A stretch of DNA of 64,000 bases, taken from NCBI RefSeq assembly GCF_017377395.1, contig NZ_CP061800.1, forward strand, positions 2,418,001 to 2,482,000, given 5' to 3'. Made by a program: the position numbers and the translations under genes. Source of the DNA: Desulfonema magnum. Lineage in GTDB: Bacteria > Desulfobacterota > Desulfobacteria > Desulfobacterales > 4be13. Shown here piece by piece: positions 34,743 to 44,434 of this stretch. The notes under the pieces are model-generated. The model saw nothing but the letters and a program-made list of their open reading frames with translations. It was not told the origin of the DNA and made no database searches. Every line of letters starts with the position of its first letter. Position 1 is the first letter of the stretch.

Positions 34743-36818
34743 CTAAAATCGGTACGTCACACTGAACAAAGCCGACAGCCCTTCTCTCGGATAATCATAA
34801 GGAATAAGTTTCTGCACTCCTGATAAATCCGGATCTTCATATTCCGCATCAAACAGATTGTGAAACGCGAGCTGAAGTTCAAGGTTTCTGAAGAAATTCT
34901 TTGCAGTCAATGCCAGATCAACAGTGGTATAAGCGTCCGAATCCTCTCTGGTATCCCCTTCGGGTCTGGGTCTTTCTCCTGTCCAAATCACATCCGTGTG
35001 TATTTCCAGATAGTTGCTGATACCGTAATTCGCACTAAAATTGATCCGGTGTGTCGGCACAAATGGCAGTTCTTTGTCAGTATCCTTATCTTTGGGATCC
35101 TGCCAGGTATAAGCCACTTTCCAGTAATCGGTCTGGTTATACCTGCCGTTCAGAACCACTTCGATGCCGCTGACTTCGGCTCCGCCGAGATTTGTGTATT
35201 TCGCGGGTGTGACAAATGTATCCACTGCAATCAGGTCATCTATGTCATTATGAAAATAATTCAGATTCATCATATACGAATCTCCGAACCTGTATCCGAG
35301 GCTGGCTTCATAAGTTTTTATTTTTTCAGGTTCGAGATTAGGATTGCCCACTGCGCTGGGATTGCTGTCATTATAAAGCTCAATAAAATTCGGTGCCCGG
35401 AAAGCCTGCCCGTAAAGCAGTTTCAGATCCGCATGTTCCAGAAAATTCCAGACAAGACCTGCCCTGGGGTTTGTGGTGCTTCCGAAATCATCGTAATTGT
35501 CATACCGTACACCCGCTGTAATACTTAGATTGTTACGGATCGCCCATTCATCCTGAACATAAACCGCCCAAACTTTCCGTGTTACGTCTTTGTTGAAATT
35601 CGCCCATGATGAAACATCCTGTAAAGAAGCGATCGGTTCGAATGTCCACGGATCGAAATTTAATCTCTGGCCCACATCATACTGTTTTATGTGTTCGTAA
35701 TTAAATCCTACAATCAGATGGTTGCCTTTGAACAGATCGTAATCAAACTGGAATTCCCCTCCAAGCGTTCTGTTTTTCAGCCCGGGAGTTCCGACCCCCC
35801 CGTCGGGATAACCTGGAAATCCTTCAGGAAAAACTTCGAGTTTTGTTTCCTGTTTAAAATAATCGAAATAGGTTCGCAAAGACGCTGAAAATTTGTCTGT
35901 AAAAGCTCTTGAATACTCCAATTCTGCCCATGAATCTTTGGTTTTATAGGTATTATCATCAGTAAGAGCATTGGCAAAGCCGATATAACTGCCTTTATCC
36001 TGCTGTAAAAAATGTCCCTTGAATATCAGGTTTCCATAGGAAACTTTCAGTAAAGCTTCTGTCTTTTTAAGATACAGATCCGCATTTCCGGGTGTCATTG
36101 AAAACGGCGTGCCTGCAATGGTATCGGCTTTTATGATTACATCATCTCCGTCCGTATCTGAATAGTCAACACTTCCAAATACTTTTATATCTTTATCTTT
36201 GAATGATTTGCCGCCAATGAGGTTAATCTTTTTTGTATCGAAATTCCCTCCAGCAACTGTTACATCCGCGCCGTTCACATCATCGCCATCTTTTGTGATA
36301 ACATTGATAACTCCCACAAACGCATTCGCACCGTAAAGAGCGGAACCGGGTCCTCTGATAATTTCAACCTGTTTCACTTTTTCGACGGAAAGATTGTCGA
36401 AGATATGAACCAGCGCACTTCCGTAATATGAATTATTTACCCGGTGACCATCAATCATCACCAGAATTTTTTCAGAATCTCTTGTTCTGATTCCTCTGAC
36501 TTCAAACATCTGCCAACCGGTTTCATTTATCGAAACCCCGAATCCCGGCACGGTTTTCAGCACATCCGTCAGATTCCTCGCGCCCATGCTCCTGATTTCA
36601 TCCCCCGTAATCACCGTCGCAATAGCCGGTGCCTGCCGCAGGGTTTTTTTGGTCTTTGTAGCCGTGGTCATCATCCGCTCCTCCAGGGCATAAAAGGCCA
36701 GCTCATCCTCAAATTTCGGGGTATTGTCGGCGGCACTCCCGCTCCCCGGGACCAGGCTCACCGTCATCATTATTACAAGCATCATCGTGCCTCCGCTTCG
36801 TAGCAAACCAGCTATCAT
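34743..36818 (-). CDS. TonB-dependent outer-membrane receptor
   Basis: The protein has 691 residues, with an ATG after AAGGAGGGAAAG. It has a signal peptide (ending about GSGSAA), then a plug domain at about 55-175 (ATVITGDEIRSMGARNLTDVLKTVPG; VMIDGHRVNN; EIIRGPGSALYGANAFVGVINVIT). A 22-strand barrel follows, ending in the terminal Phe (FSVTYRF). The plug resembles colicin I/vitamin B12-type receptors (BtuB/CirA group). It imports siderophore, cobalamin or another small ligand with TonB energy. It is the first gene of the cassette with the ketosynthase. A shrunken copy is at 42874-43296. Confidence 0.92.
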   Translation of the reverse strand: MIAGLLRSGGTMMLVIMMTVSLVPGSGSAADNTPKFEDELAFYALEERMMTTATKTKKTLRQAPAIATVITGDEIRSMGARNLTDVLKTVPGFGVSINETGWQMFEVRGIRTRDSEKILVMIDGHRVNNSYYGSALVHIFDNLSVEKVKQVEIIRGPGSALYGANAFVGVINVITKDGDDVNGADVTVAGGNFDTKKINLIGGKSFKDKDIKVFGSVDYSDTDGDDVIIKADTIAGTPFSMTPGNADLYLKKTEALLKVSYGNLIFKGHFLQQDKGSYIGFANALTDDNTYKTKDSWAELEYSRAFTDKFSASLRTYFDYFKQETKLEVFPEGFPGYPDGGVGTPGLKNRTLGGEFQFDYDLFKGNHLIVGFNYEHIKQYDVGQRLNFDPWTFEPIASLQDVSSWANFNKDVTRKVWAVYVQDEWAIRNNLSITAGVRYDNYDDFGSTTNPRAGLVWNFLEHADLKLLYGQAFRAPNFIELYNDSNPSAVGNPNLEPEKIKTYEASLGYRFGDSYMMNLNYFHNDIDDLIAVDTFVTPAKYTNLGGAEVSGIEVVLNGRYNQTDYWKVAYTWQDPKDKDTDKELPFVPTHRINFSANYGISNYLEIHTDVIWTGERPRPEGDTREDSDAYTTVDLALTAKNFFRNLELQLAFHNLFDAEYEDPDLSGVQKLIPYDYPREGLSALFSVTYRF

Positions 36819-37486
36819 CTTTCCCTCCTTGTATTAAATTTTCATGTCTCTGTGACACAGGCTTGTTAGAATATAATGAGAAAGCTGTCAGATTTTTGTT
36901 AAGAAAGAGAGGAACCCCGGATACTGGGGAAAGGAGTGCAAAAATGAAGCAAAGGCGGAATTTTTGCAAAGAGCGTCATCCCCGGTTTCCTTGGGCAGTT
37001 CCGAGGAACGGAGGAAAGGAGTGCGAAACTGAGGCAAAGGCGGAATTTTTGCAAAGAGCGTCATCCCCGGTTTCCTTGGGCAGTTCCGGGGAACGGAGGA
37101 AAGGAGTGCGAAACTGAGGCGAAGGCGGAATTTTTGCAAAGCGCCTCGGACGAAAAATCGGATTTCTTTTATAATTGGCCTGGTCAGACTCGCCCCATAA
37201 GCATCAAGCTAAAATGTGGAACAATTTTCCAAATTGTTCAAAAGCGGCACAATTTGAAAAATTGTGCTACGGCCGGGCACCCGGCCTGAGTTAATAAAAT
37301 CAGAAACTAACCCTTTTGGCCTGATGCATATGAGACTCGCCCCCGTCTCCCTGCTGATTTTTTCTTGATTCCGACGCTGTTGTCTGTTAAAATAAATAAA
37401 AATTGAGCCACGGTGAAAACAAGGACCGAGAAAAATAAATGAAAACATTGCTTGATCCCAGACCTGACCTAATTTAGGAGCTGTGC
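36819..37486. repeat. intergenic region with 85-bp tandem repeat and small hairpins
   Basis: From about 36935 to 37145 a unit with aaaggagtgcgaaactgagg, gcggaatttttgcaaagagc and gtcatccccggtttccttgg repeats with an 85-base period (starts near 36971 and 37056), giving two full copies and a partial third. Downstream, gcacaattt/aaattgtgc (about 37239-37262) forms a hairpin like those at 6355 and 29172. No gene was recognised. Confidence 0.75.
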
Positions 37487-38572
37487 ATGGCCGGACACCA
37501 CTCGCCGGAAGAAAAATCCGGCATATTGAGACAGTATTTTATCGGGAAAAGACCGATGGCGGACATTTGCGAAGAATACGGAATTCAGCCCGATGTTTTC
37601 AGACGCTGGGAAGAAAGCGTCTATGAGAACACAGATCTGATATTCAGAAAATCTTCCCATGACGGCATGGAATATTATCAGAATTACGACCTTGTCATCA
37701 ACTGGCTTTCGGAAGCATTTCGCGGCCGGACCCTTGAAGTTCTGGGAATAAAAACTGGGAAAATCCGAAGGGTCTGTTCTTACAAGCCTGCGGAAATTTC
37801 TGTCAGCGCCGGCATACTGGATGTCGTATTTGAAGATTCCGCCGGAAAAGGGTATCATGTTGAAGAACAGCGAAATCTGACCGAAGATGACCTTTACAGG
37901 TTCGCGTCTCAGCATTTTTCGGCGGCAAAAGAATGGAGGGACAATATCACAGATATTATTCTGGCTTCGGGCAGACCCTACGCCGGCAGAAAGGAAATTC
38001 GCACCCTGACCGGAAAATATGCCCCTTTGATCATTGATCTGACAGAGCGGGACGGTCCCGCCCGTTTTGAAGAAATCCGGGAAGCCGTCAGCAGAGGAGA
38101 CACATCGCTTTTAACGGAACTTGTATTTTTGCCTTTATACGGCGGGGAGAGGAAACCCCGGTTTGTCAGAAACGTGCTGCGATTCGGAATTGATCTGTGC
38201 AAAAAGGGCAAAATGCCGATTCTGCTTGTCGCGGCCGCACTGGTCATGGCGAACAAACAGATTGACAGATCAGTTTTTAACGAATTATGGGAGGAAATAA
38301 AAATGCTGGATGTTTTGAAATTTGCCCATGAAAGGGGAAAGGAAGAGGGAAAGCTGGAAAACGCCCGTGAAATGGTTTTAAGATTTCTTGAAGAATCCGT
38401 GGGCATTGTTCCGGCGTATATTTCTGATGAAATTATGTCCATCTCCCGCCCGGACATTCTGGTGAGGTTGGTGAAGCAGGCGACAACATGCAAGGAAATT
38501 GAGGAATTTGAAAAAATGCTGAAACTTGCGAACAGGAAACCCCGACCGGGTGTGGGGGGCAATGGGGTCTGA
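37487..38572 (+). CDS. IS-type HTH fused to an Rpn/PD-(D/E)XK-like putative nuclease
   Basis: The protein has 361 residues. The first 48 (HSPEEKSGILRQYFIGKRPM, then DICEEYGIQPDVFRRWEE) are a helix-turn-helix like that of IS3/IS66 OrfA transposase proteins. Residues about 65-300 match Rpn-type (PDDEXK) proteins, with GILDVVFEDSAGKGYHVEEQ supplying the D-x(n)-ExQ pair. The C-terminal part (KFAHERGKEEGKLENAREM, then FLEESVG) is the usual charged helical tail. Rpn proteins are DNA endonucleases that promote RecA-independent recombination. The HTH may be an acquired DNA-targeting domain. It is a single gene bounded by repeats. Confidence 0.75.
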   Translation: MAGHHSPEEKSGILRQYFIGKRPMADICEEYGIQPDVFRRWEESVYENTDLIFRKSSHDGMEYYQNYDLVINWLSEAFRGRTLEVLGIKTGKIRRVCSYKPAEISVSAGILDVVFEDSAGKGYHVEEQRNLTEDDLYRFASQHFSAAKEWRDNITDIILASGRPYAGRKEIRTLTGKYAPLIIDLTERDGPARFEEIREAVSRGDTSLLTELVFLPLYGGERKPRFVRNVLRFGIDLCKKGKMPILLVAAALVMANKQIDRSVFNELWEEIKMLDVLKFAHERGKEEGKLENAREMVLRFLEESVGIVPAYISDEIMSISRPDILVRLVKQATTCKEIEEFEKMLKLANRKPRPGVGGNGV

Positions 38573-38634
38573 CACACGGCGGATCTGACGGAGGTCCGTA
38601 TGAGCTGGTTTCCGCCGCACTTTTTACAAAAAGC

Positions 38635-38972
38635 CATAAAGAAAACTTCGTGAACCTTTGTGTCTTCGTGGCAAAAAAAATAGCCACAAAGGCACGAAGA
38701 CACAAAGGAACACAAAGAAAAAACAAAAAAACTTCGTGAGCCTTCGTGTCTTCGTGTCTTCGTGGCAAAAAAAATTATAGCCACAAAGGCACGAAGACAC
38801 AAAGGAACACAAAGAAAAAACAAGAAAACTTCGTGAGCCTTCGTGTCTTCGTGTCTTCGTGGCAAAAAAAATTATAGCCACAAAGGCACGAAGACACAAA
38901 GGAACACAAAGAAAACTTCGTATTCTCGTTCTTGTTCCCACGCTTCTCGTTCTCGTTCCCACGCTCTGCGTG
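38635..38972. repeat. CACGAAG-type repeat block, several copies
   Basis: Alternating blocks cttcgtgtcttcgtggc and gccacaaaggcacgaagac, each about 40 bases, form three or more large head-to-head palindromes between 38643 and 38925. Two truncated GTTCCCACGC hairpin repeats follow (38934-38972). The remaining part up to 39090 contains gctcttttttgccctgaaaa, which recurs near 47535 and 44193. No gene is present. Confidence 0.8.
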
Positions 38973-39090
38973 TCCGTTATTTTCCGCACCGCTCTTTTTT
39001 GCCCTGAAAAAGCCTTTATAGCCATGGTTTTACGCCCTTTTTCAAATCATATTCCTTTTAATATCGGTGGATTAGGTTGATAGCCCCCCG

Positions 39091-42000
39091 TTACACCCGT
39101 TTCATCACAAACAGGGTCACGTCATCCGTCTTCTCATAGGGTTTCAGGGCATTCATGATGTCCCTGTGAATCTCGGAGACAGATTTGTTGCCCGAACGCT
39201 TCACAACGGCCTCCAGACGCTCCTCCCCGAAAAAGGCTCCGTCCCCCGGCTCCCTGGCCTCGGTGATGCCGTCCGTGTAAAGCACCATGCAGTCGCCCGA
39301 GGCCATGTTCAGGCTGCTCACGGACAGCATTTCCGAAATGTCGGGTTCCATGCCGATCCACATCCCGTCCGTTCTCACCTTCTCAAGCGTGTCCGACTGT
39401 TTCCGCCAGATCAGGATGTCCTCGTGTAGCCCGGAAAAGAAAAAATCACCATTTTTCCCTGTTGCCAGAACCACAATGGTCATGTGCTTGGCTTCGTTCA
39501 TCTTCTGAATGTTCAGGTAAATGGTCTTGTTGATGGCGGCCAGCAGCCGGGAAGGCTCCACATCCGGATTTTCAAGCAGCACCGTATGAATCGCGGTCTC
39601 AACCATCATCATCACCAGCCCCGAGGTCAGCCCGTGTCCCGACACATCGCCGACCACAATCCATTTGTAGCCTTCAACGGAGATGACATCGTAATAATCG
39701 CCGCCGACCTCCTCGGCAGGATCGCAGCTTGCGGCAATGTCATAGCCGGAGAGTTCCGGCTTTTCCGGCAGCAGAAGGGTCTGGATTTGCCGGGCAATCT
39801 CCATTTCCTTTAGCAGCAGGGCTTTTTCCTGTCTGACGGTCTGCTCGCGTTTGAGATATCGGATACGCTGTTGGTAAAACGCGCCCGCCAGCAGAATGAT
39901 GCCCGCCCCGATCATTCCCATAAACCACCACGATCGGTAAAACGGGGGATGAATCGTGATATCCATGGTATAATGGGTATTGCTTTCGCTGTCTTTGATC
40001 CGAAAGGTGTAACTGCCTTCGGAGACATTTTTATATGGAATATACCGGCTGTTTCTGATGCATCTCCATCCGTTGTCATATCCTTCGAGCATATAACAGT
40101 AGTTTTTCTTTTCGAGAATCGAGTACTCCAGGGGGGCGGCCTCGAACAACAGGTTGTTTTCGTTGAATCTGAGATCTGCCGAGGTTCCTCGGCGGATGTC
40201 TTCAAGACTGAAGACCTGCGTGCCTTCGGCAATGTGCGGTTTCACAGACACATTCAGGGTGGCAGGTTTGTCGGTCCACACGCCGTCGTTGTTGGATCCT
40301 CTGATTTTCAGCACATACATGCCTTCCTGCAAACCGGAGTAGCGGCCGAATCGCCGGGTTCCCGCGTGGTACCATTCGTTGTCAAAGCCTTCCAGTTTGT
40401 ATTGGTACTGATTCTTCTCCGGGATGGAGAAGTTGAGCGCGGCGTATTCAAACTCGAAAAAATTTTCTTTCCAGTCCAGGGTGATGCTGCCCAGCCGGTT
40501 GGGCACTTTCTGTTCCCCCCAATCTTTTACCTCTCCCCCCTGGGTCAGCCGGGTCAGTACCACCGGCGGGGGGGTGGTGTTGGTTACCAGCTTATCCGGA
40601 TGGAAACGACTGAGTCCGTTGCCGCCGCCGAACCACAAACACCCGTCATCTGTCCTGAGCGCGGCCAGAGGGGCAAACATGTCGGCCTGCAAGCCGTCTG
40701 TCTCACGATATTGTCGCTCCACTTCTCCGGTTTCCGGATGAAAACAGCATAACCCTTCATTGGTACCTAACCAGAGGCGGCCCTGGTCATCCTCTAAAAT
40801 GGCGTTCACATTCAGCGGCACGCCCTGCTCCGTGACATAGTGGGTAAAACGCTCTGTCTTTTTATCAAATTGATTCAACCCGCCGCCTTCGGTGCCAACC
40901 CATAATCTGCCGGAACGGTCAATATGAATCATCCGGGTTGCGTCCGAGGAGATGGCGGTCGGGTCATTTGCATCAGGCAGGTAATGGGTAAATCTTTCGG
41001 TGCGCGTGTCAAATCGGATGAGTCCGTTGGTCGTAAGATAACCGGAGGACATCCAGATGAGCCCCGAGTCATCGGGGTCCGCGAGGACTTCATAATAATA
41101 AGGTTTCAGGGCTGGACCTTTCTCAGGCGCTTTGGGATCAGGGGGGTAATAGGTGAATCTTTCACTCTTTTTGTCAAACCGGGCAAATCCCCCCACCCGT
41201 GTCCCCAGCCAGAGAATATTGGGATTCTGTGTATCTTCTACCATTTTGGTAAAACTGTCTGCCGGAGGCTGCGGGAGATAGCGATTGATGACCTGATCCG
41301 TGTCTTTATCAAATTGTACCAGGGGGCCGTTGTGAAAGGATATCCACATCATTCCCGCGGAATCTTGAAAGATGCCCAGAATTCCGCCTTCCGGAAGGGC
41401 CGTGGGATCATCAGGATGATGTTTCAAACGGGCAAAGCGGTCCCTGGACGGATTGTATGTCGTCATGCCTTTTGCCGTGCCAATCCAGACCAGCCCCTCA
41501 CGATCCTGGTATAAGGCCGTGATGCTGTTGTTGATCAGACTGGCTGAATTTTCGGTTTGGGAACGGTACAGTGCAAAATTCTGAGCGTAGGGATCAATTT
41601 TGTCAATATGACCGGATGCCATGATTACCCAGAAGATTCCGGCCCGGTCTTCATAAATCTGATTCACCATATCGCTGGCGATGCTCATGGGGTCTTCCGG
41701 GGCATGGAGATACTGGCGAAATGTTTCCTGCTTTTTGTCAAAGAGGATCAACCCGCTCGGCCGGGACCATCCGCCCAGCCAGAGCCGCCCATAACCATCA
41801 TCATAACAGATTGAGAGAACATCGGTCTGAATGCTGTCGGGATCATCGGGATTATGGCGGAAATGGGTAAATTTTCCGGTGCGGGTGTTGAATTTATCCA
41901 GCCCTTTGCCTTTACCAATCACCAGCCACAGAATGTCCGGATTCTCCTTATCCTGAAGCACATGTTTGATTACATTCCCGGCAACGGTGTTCTCATCCTC

Positions 42001-42702
42001 TGGATCATTGACAAAATGGGTAAAAGTTTCACGATCTTTTTCAAATCTGTCCAGCCCGCCTCCGTATGTGGCGATCCACAGGACATTGGGATCGCGGCGG
42101 TCCTCGATAAACCGCCACACCTCGGTAAAATTCACCGTATCAGGGTCGTCCGGGTCAGGTTCGTAGCGGGTAAATGTTTTGCCGGCCGCGTCGAATTTGT
42201 TGAGCCCGTTGCCTGTTCCGATCCAGAAAATATTGTGATCGCGCCCGTCCTGAAGAACATCATATGTGCCATTATTACCCAGGCTGGCCGGGTCGTCCGG
42301 ATTATGAAGATAAACAGTGAAGGTCTCACTGGATTTGTCAAAGTGATGAAAGCCGCCGCTGGTGGCAATCCAGAAAATATCCGGGTTTTCCCGGTCTATT
42401 CTGAGACGATTGACTGTGCCATTGGCCATCAGCCCGGGTCCCACACCGTATTTTTTCAGTTCGTAGCCATCATAGCGAAAGAGTCCTTCGCCCTGTCCCC
42501 CGAACCACATATAGCCGTCATTGTCCTGAACAGTTGCCGGTCGGGCTTTCATGCCCAGATTCAGGACATGATCAAAGCGCAGATTGTGGATATCAATCTC
42601 TGGTTTCTGCACTGAATCACCTGCTGTGACTGAAACCGACAGCAGGATAAGGGATAGAAAAATAAATAATTTTACAACAAAGGATAATTTTTTAAGAATC
42701 AT
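39091..42702 (-). CDS. sensor phosphatase: two-component-type propeller, Y_Y_Y, membrane segment and SpoIIE (PP2C) domain
   Basis: The protein has 1203 residues. A signal peptide (1-27) precedes about 14 Reg_prop propeller blades (about 40-720), repeatedly reading DxxGxLWxG-like (DRSGRLWVGTEGGGLNQFDK). Two Y_Y_Y-type beta-sandwiches follow (about 750-830 and 840-905), then one transmembrane helix (about 915-935) and a coiled coil. The C-terminal SpoIIE phosphatase (about 970-1203) has EEVGGDYYDVI, VVGDVSGHGLTSG, LYTDGITEA and DDVTLFVM, giving the metal-binding Asp residues. In this architecture an extracellular ligand would control dephosphorylation of a STAS anti-anti-sigma protein. The usual kinase output is replaced by a phosphatase. 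Confidence 0.9.
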   Translation of the reverse strand: MILKKLSFVVKLFIFLSLILLSVSVTAGDSVQKPEIDIHNLRFDHVLNLGMKARPATVQDNDGYMWFGGQGEGLFRYDGYELKKYGVGPGLMANGTVNRLRIDRENPDIFWIATSGGFHHFDKSSETFTVYLHNPDDPASLGNNGTYDVLQDGRDHNIFWIGTGNGLNKFDAAGKTFTRYEPDPDDPDTVNFTEVWRFIEDRRDPNVLWIATYGGGLDRFEKDRETFTHFVNDPEDENTVAGNVIKHVLQDKENPDILWLVIGKGKGLDKFNTRTGKFTHFRHNPDDPDSIQTDVLSICYDDGYGRLWLGGWSRPSGLILFDKKQETFRQYLHAPEDPMSIASDMVNQIYEDRAGIFWVIMASGHIDKIDPYAQNFALYRSQTENSASLINNSITALYQDREGLVWIGTAKGMTTYNPSRDRFARLKHHPDDPTALPEGGILGIFQDSAGMMWISFHNGPLVQFDKDTDQVINRYLPQPPADSFTKMVEDTQNPNILWLGTRVGGFARFDKKSERFTYYPPDPKAPEKGPALKPYYYEVLADPDDSGLIWMSSGYLTTNGLIRFDTRTERFTHYLPDANDPTAISSDATRMIHIDRSGRLWVGTEGGGLNQFDKKTERFTHYVTEQGVPLNVNAILEDDQGRLWLGTNEGLCCFHPETGEVERQYRETDGLQADMFAPLAALRTDDGCLWFGGGNGLSRFHPDKLVTNTTPPPVVLTRLTQGGEVKDWGEQKVPNRLGSITLDWKENFFEFEYAALNFSIPEKNQYQYKLEGFDNEWYHAGTRRFGRYSGLQEGMYVLKIRGSNNDGVWTDKPATLNVSVKPHIAEGTQVFSLEDIRRGTSADLRFNENNLLFEAAPLEYSILEKKNYCYMLEGYDNGWRCIRNSRYIPYKNVSEGSYTFRIKDSESNTHYTMDITIHPPFYRSWWFMGMIGAGIILLAGAFYQQRIRYLKREQTVRQEKALLLKEMEIARQIQTLLLPEKPELSGYDIAASCDPAEEVGGDYYDVISVEGYKWIVVGDVSGHGLTSGLVMMMVETAIHTVLLENPDVEPSRLLAAINKTIYLNIQKMNEAKHMTIVVLATGKNGDFFFSGLHEDILIWRKQSDTLEKVRTDGMWIGMEPDISEMLSVSSLNMASGDCMVLYTDGITEAREPGDGAFFGEERLEAVVKRSGNKSVSEIHRDIMNALKPYEKTDDVTLFVMKRV

Positions 42703-42873
42703 TTTTTTGTTTCCTGATTTTATCTTGATATTGCAGAGTTATGTTGGCGATGTGCTCTCAGATCAAGTATGAACCGAACATTTATTTTAATATCAGATAA
42801 TTGTCTTGGTCAGACCCCATGCCTCGGCCTCATGTCTCCATCATTCATTAATATATCCTCCAAATTATGTCTG

Positions 42874-43296
42874 TTAAAAATGACATCGTATTTCTCCGTA
42901 AAAACTTCGACCTTCCATCGGGTAATCATCCGGAATGGAAGATGAGCTTGGCTCTTTGGCATCTTTATCAAACAAATTGCAGGCTTTTAAAGCGATATCC
43001 CAATGTTTTGCAATGTTTTTACGCTGTACGGCAATATCCACAAGGGCATAGTCGTCAATATCAGGTCGAGTATCATCCTCGGAGCGTTTCCGGTCACCGA
43101 TCCAGTGAAACTGAGTATCCAACGAAGACTTCTTCGTCTTTGTGGCCGTGACCATCATCCGCTCCTCCAGGGCATAAAAATCCAGTTCATCCTCGAATGT
43201 CGGCGTTTCGGCGGCTCCTGTTCCCGGCATCAGGGGCACCGTCATCATTATTATCGCCATTGTCACTGGCATCATCGTGCCTCTGTTTCGCAGCAA
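42874..43296 (-). pseudogene. internally deleted TonB-dependent receptor remnant
   Basis: 140 codons join the N-terminal 57 residues of a receptor like the one at 34743-36818 (signal peptide, then TPTFEDELDFYALEERMMVT) directly to its last 80 or so (DIDDYALVDIAVQRKNIAKH...NLFDKDAKEP). About 550 residues of plug and barrel are missing. The open frame is intact but cannot form a barrel. Confidence 0.85.
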
Positions 43297-43524
43297 AGCG
43301 ATTATCAGTTTTTTCCTTCTTTTCTTATATCATATTCACAGCGTCGGAGACTTCCGCCTCCCGGAAAAATTTCGGAGTTCCGCCCCCGGGCCGCTTCCGT
43401 GGGACAAGAAAATTGCTCCGGCAAAAGGGGCCGTCCGGACGCGGCACTGCGAGCTTTCCTGAGAAAATTGTCCGGCCGGCAGGAAATCCCGAATGCGGCA
43501 GTGCGAACTTTCCTGCATGACGGA

Positions 43525-43566
43525 ACAATGTCAGAATGCAATGAGGAAAATGTTAGTTTTTTGTTA
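43525..43566. repeat. roughly 42-bp conserved element, also near 36866 and 44255
   Basis: tcagaatgcaatgaggaaaa followed by tgttagttttttgttaaaa recurs with few changes at 36862-36905 (same strand) and 44250-44296 (opposite strand). Read as protein, all three give a similar peptide (ECNEENVSFLLKNRG, EYNEKAVRFLLRKRG, ECNEENINFLLKRIQG). Two copies lie upstream of the TonB receptor gene and its remnant. It could be a gene remnant or a regulatory element. Confidence 0.55.
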
Positions 43567-43897
43567 AAAAACCGGGGATGAGACAGGGGGCGGGTCCGGC
43601 TCCGGAGTTATACCGCACCAACGCTGAATTATTCGGAGCCATCAGGTCATTAATTGCCGATCCGACAAGAATGAGTTCGACATCATCAATTGTTATCCCG
43701 GCATGTTCAACCGCATCCGGCAATGCCTTCACTTCCATGTCAGAAGACTTTTCCTTGCCTGCTATTCTTCTTTCAAGGATTCCTGATTTGTCAAATATGT
43801 CATCATAAGGAAGCAAATCAAATTGCCTGAAAAAATCATTCGTTCTGATTTCTTCCGGCAGATATGCCCCTGTGCCTGTAATTCCTGCTGCTCTCAT
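43553..43897 (-). pseudogene. truncated KAS III-like ketosynthase remnant
   Basis: An ATG after AAAGGGAGGAAAA opens a frame whose first about 100 residues (MRAAGITGTGAYLPEEIRTN..., ALVRYNSGAG) parallel the ketosynthase at 33685-34698. It ends before the active-site Cys and runs into unrelated codons (PAPCLIPGFLTKN). The start signals survive, so it may still be translated, but it cannot be catalytic. With the receptor remnant at 42874-43296 it marks a decayed second cassette. Confidence 0.87.
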
Positions 43898-44337
43898 TTT
43901 TCCTCCCTTTCAAAGTGTAACAGACAGAACGTTTAACAAAATTCAAAATATCAACACATAATTCAACGATTCGTTTCAATTTTTTTCAAGTTGTTTTTTC
44001 GGATGTGTCCCATCTTTTACACAAAACAGGTGTCCGCCTTCGGTCGGAATAAGGCCGCCACAGGCTGAATATCAGCTCATTATATTGAAAATGCTGATAA
44101 AAATGCTTTATGTCCGATACCTGTGAAATCCGGACATCCGGCAGACAGATATGTGACATCCGCCTCTGTCTAAAAGGTGGGACACACCCCTCTTTTTTGC
44201 CTTGAAAAAGCTGTTTTTACTTATTTTTATGAAAAAGCTGTGCCCCTGAATCCGTTTTAACAAAAAATTAATATTTTCCTCATTACATTCTAACAATATA
44301 TTATTATTCACACTATTAGACAAAAGATTCATATATT

Positions 44338-44434
44338 TTGGGTAGTCCTGCAAAGGTAGTGATGAATCCCGTTCAGTCCCCCGATTATCAGAACACTGAA
44401 TCTCATTCATCACTGCTTGTGCAGGACTACCTTA
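44338..44434. repeat. MITE, GGTAGTCCTGCA ends, copy 1
   Basis: The ends gggtagtcctgcaaaggtag and (inverted) ggtagtcctgcacaagcagt pair, and both continue into tgatgaat. Length is about 95 bases. A second copy, about 80% alike by eye, is at 58514-58598. No coding content. Confidence 0.75.

Noticed and set aside
38620-39025. Open frames reading CVPLCLRAFVA...TKTRRHEG
   Set aside because: This is the CACGAAG dispersed repeat in translation, repeated at several intergenic places; it is not a protein.
43003-43581. 192-codon plus-strand open frame
   Set aside because: It is antisense to the receptor remnant and contains no recognisable domain except the 17-residue end, which belongs to the conserved 42-bp element.
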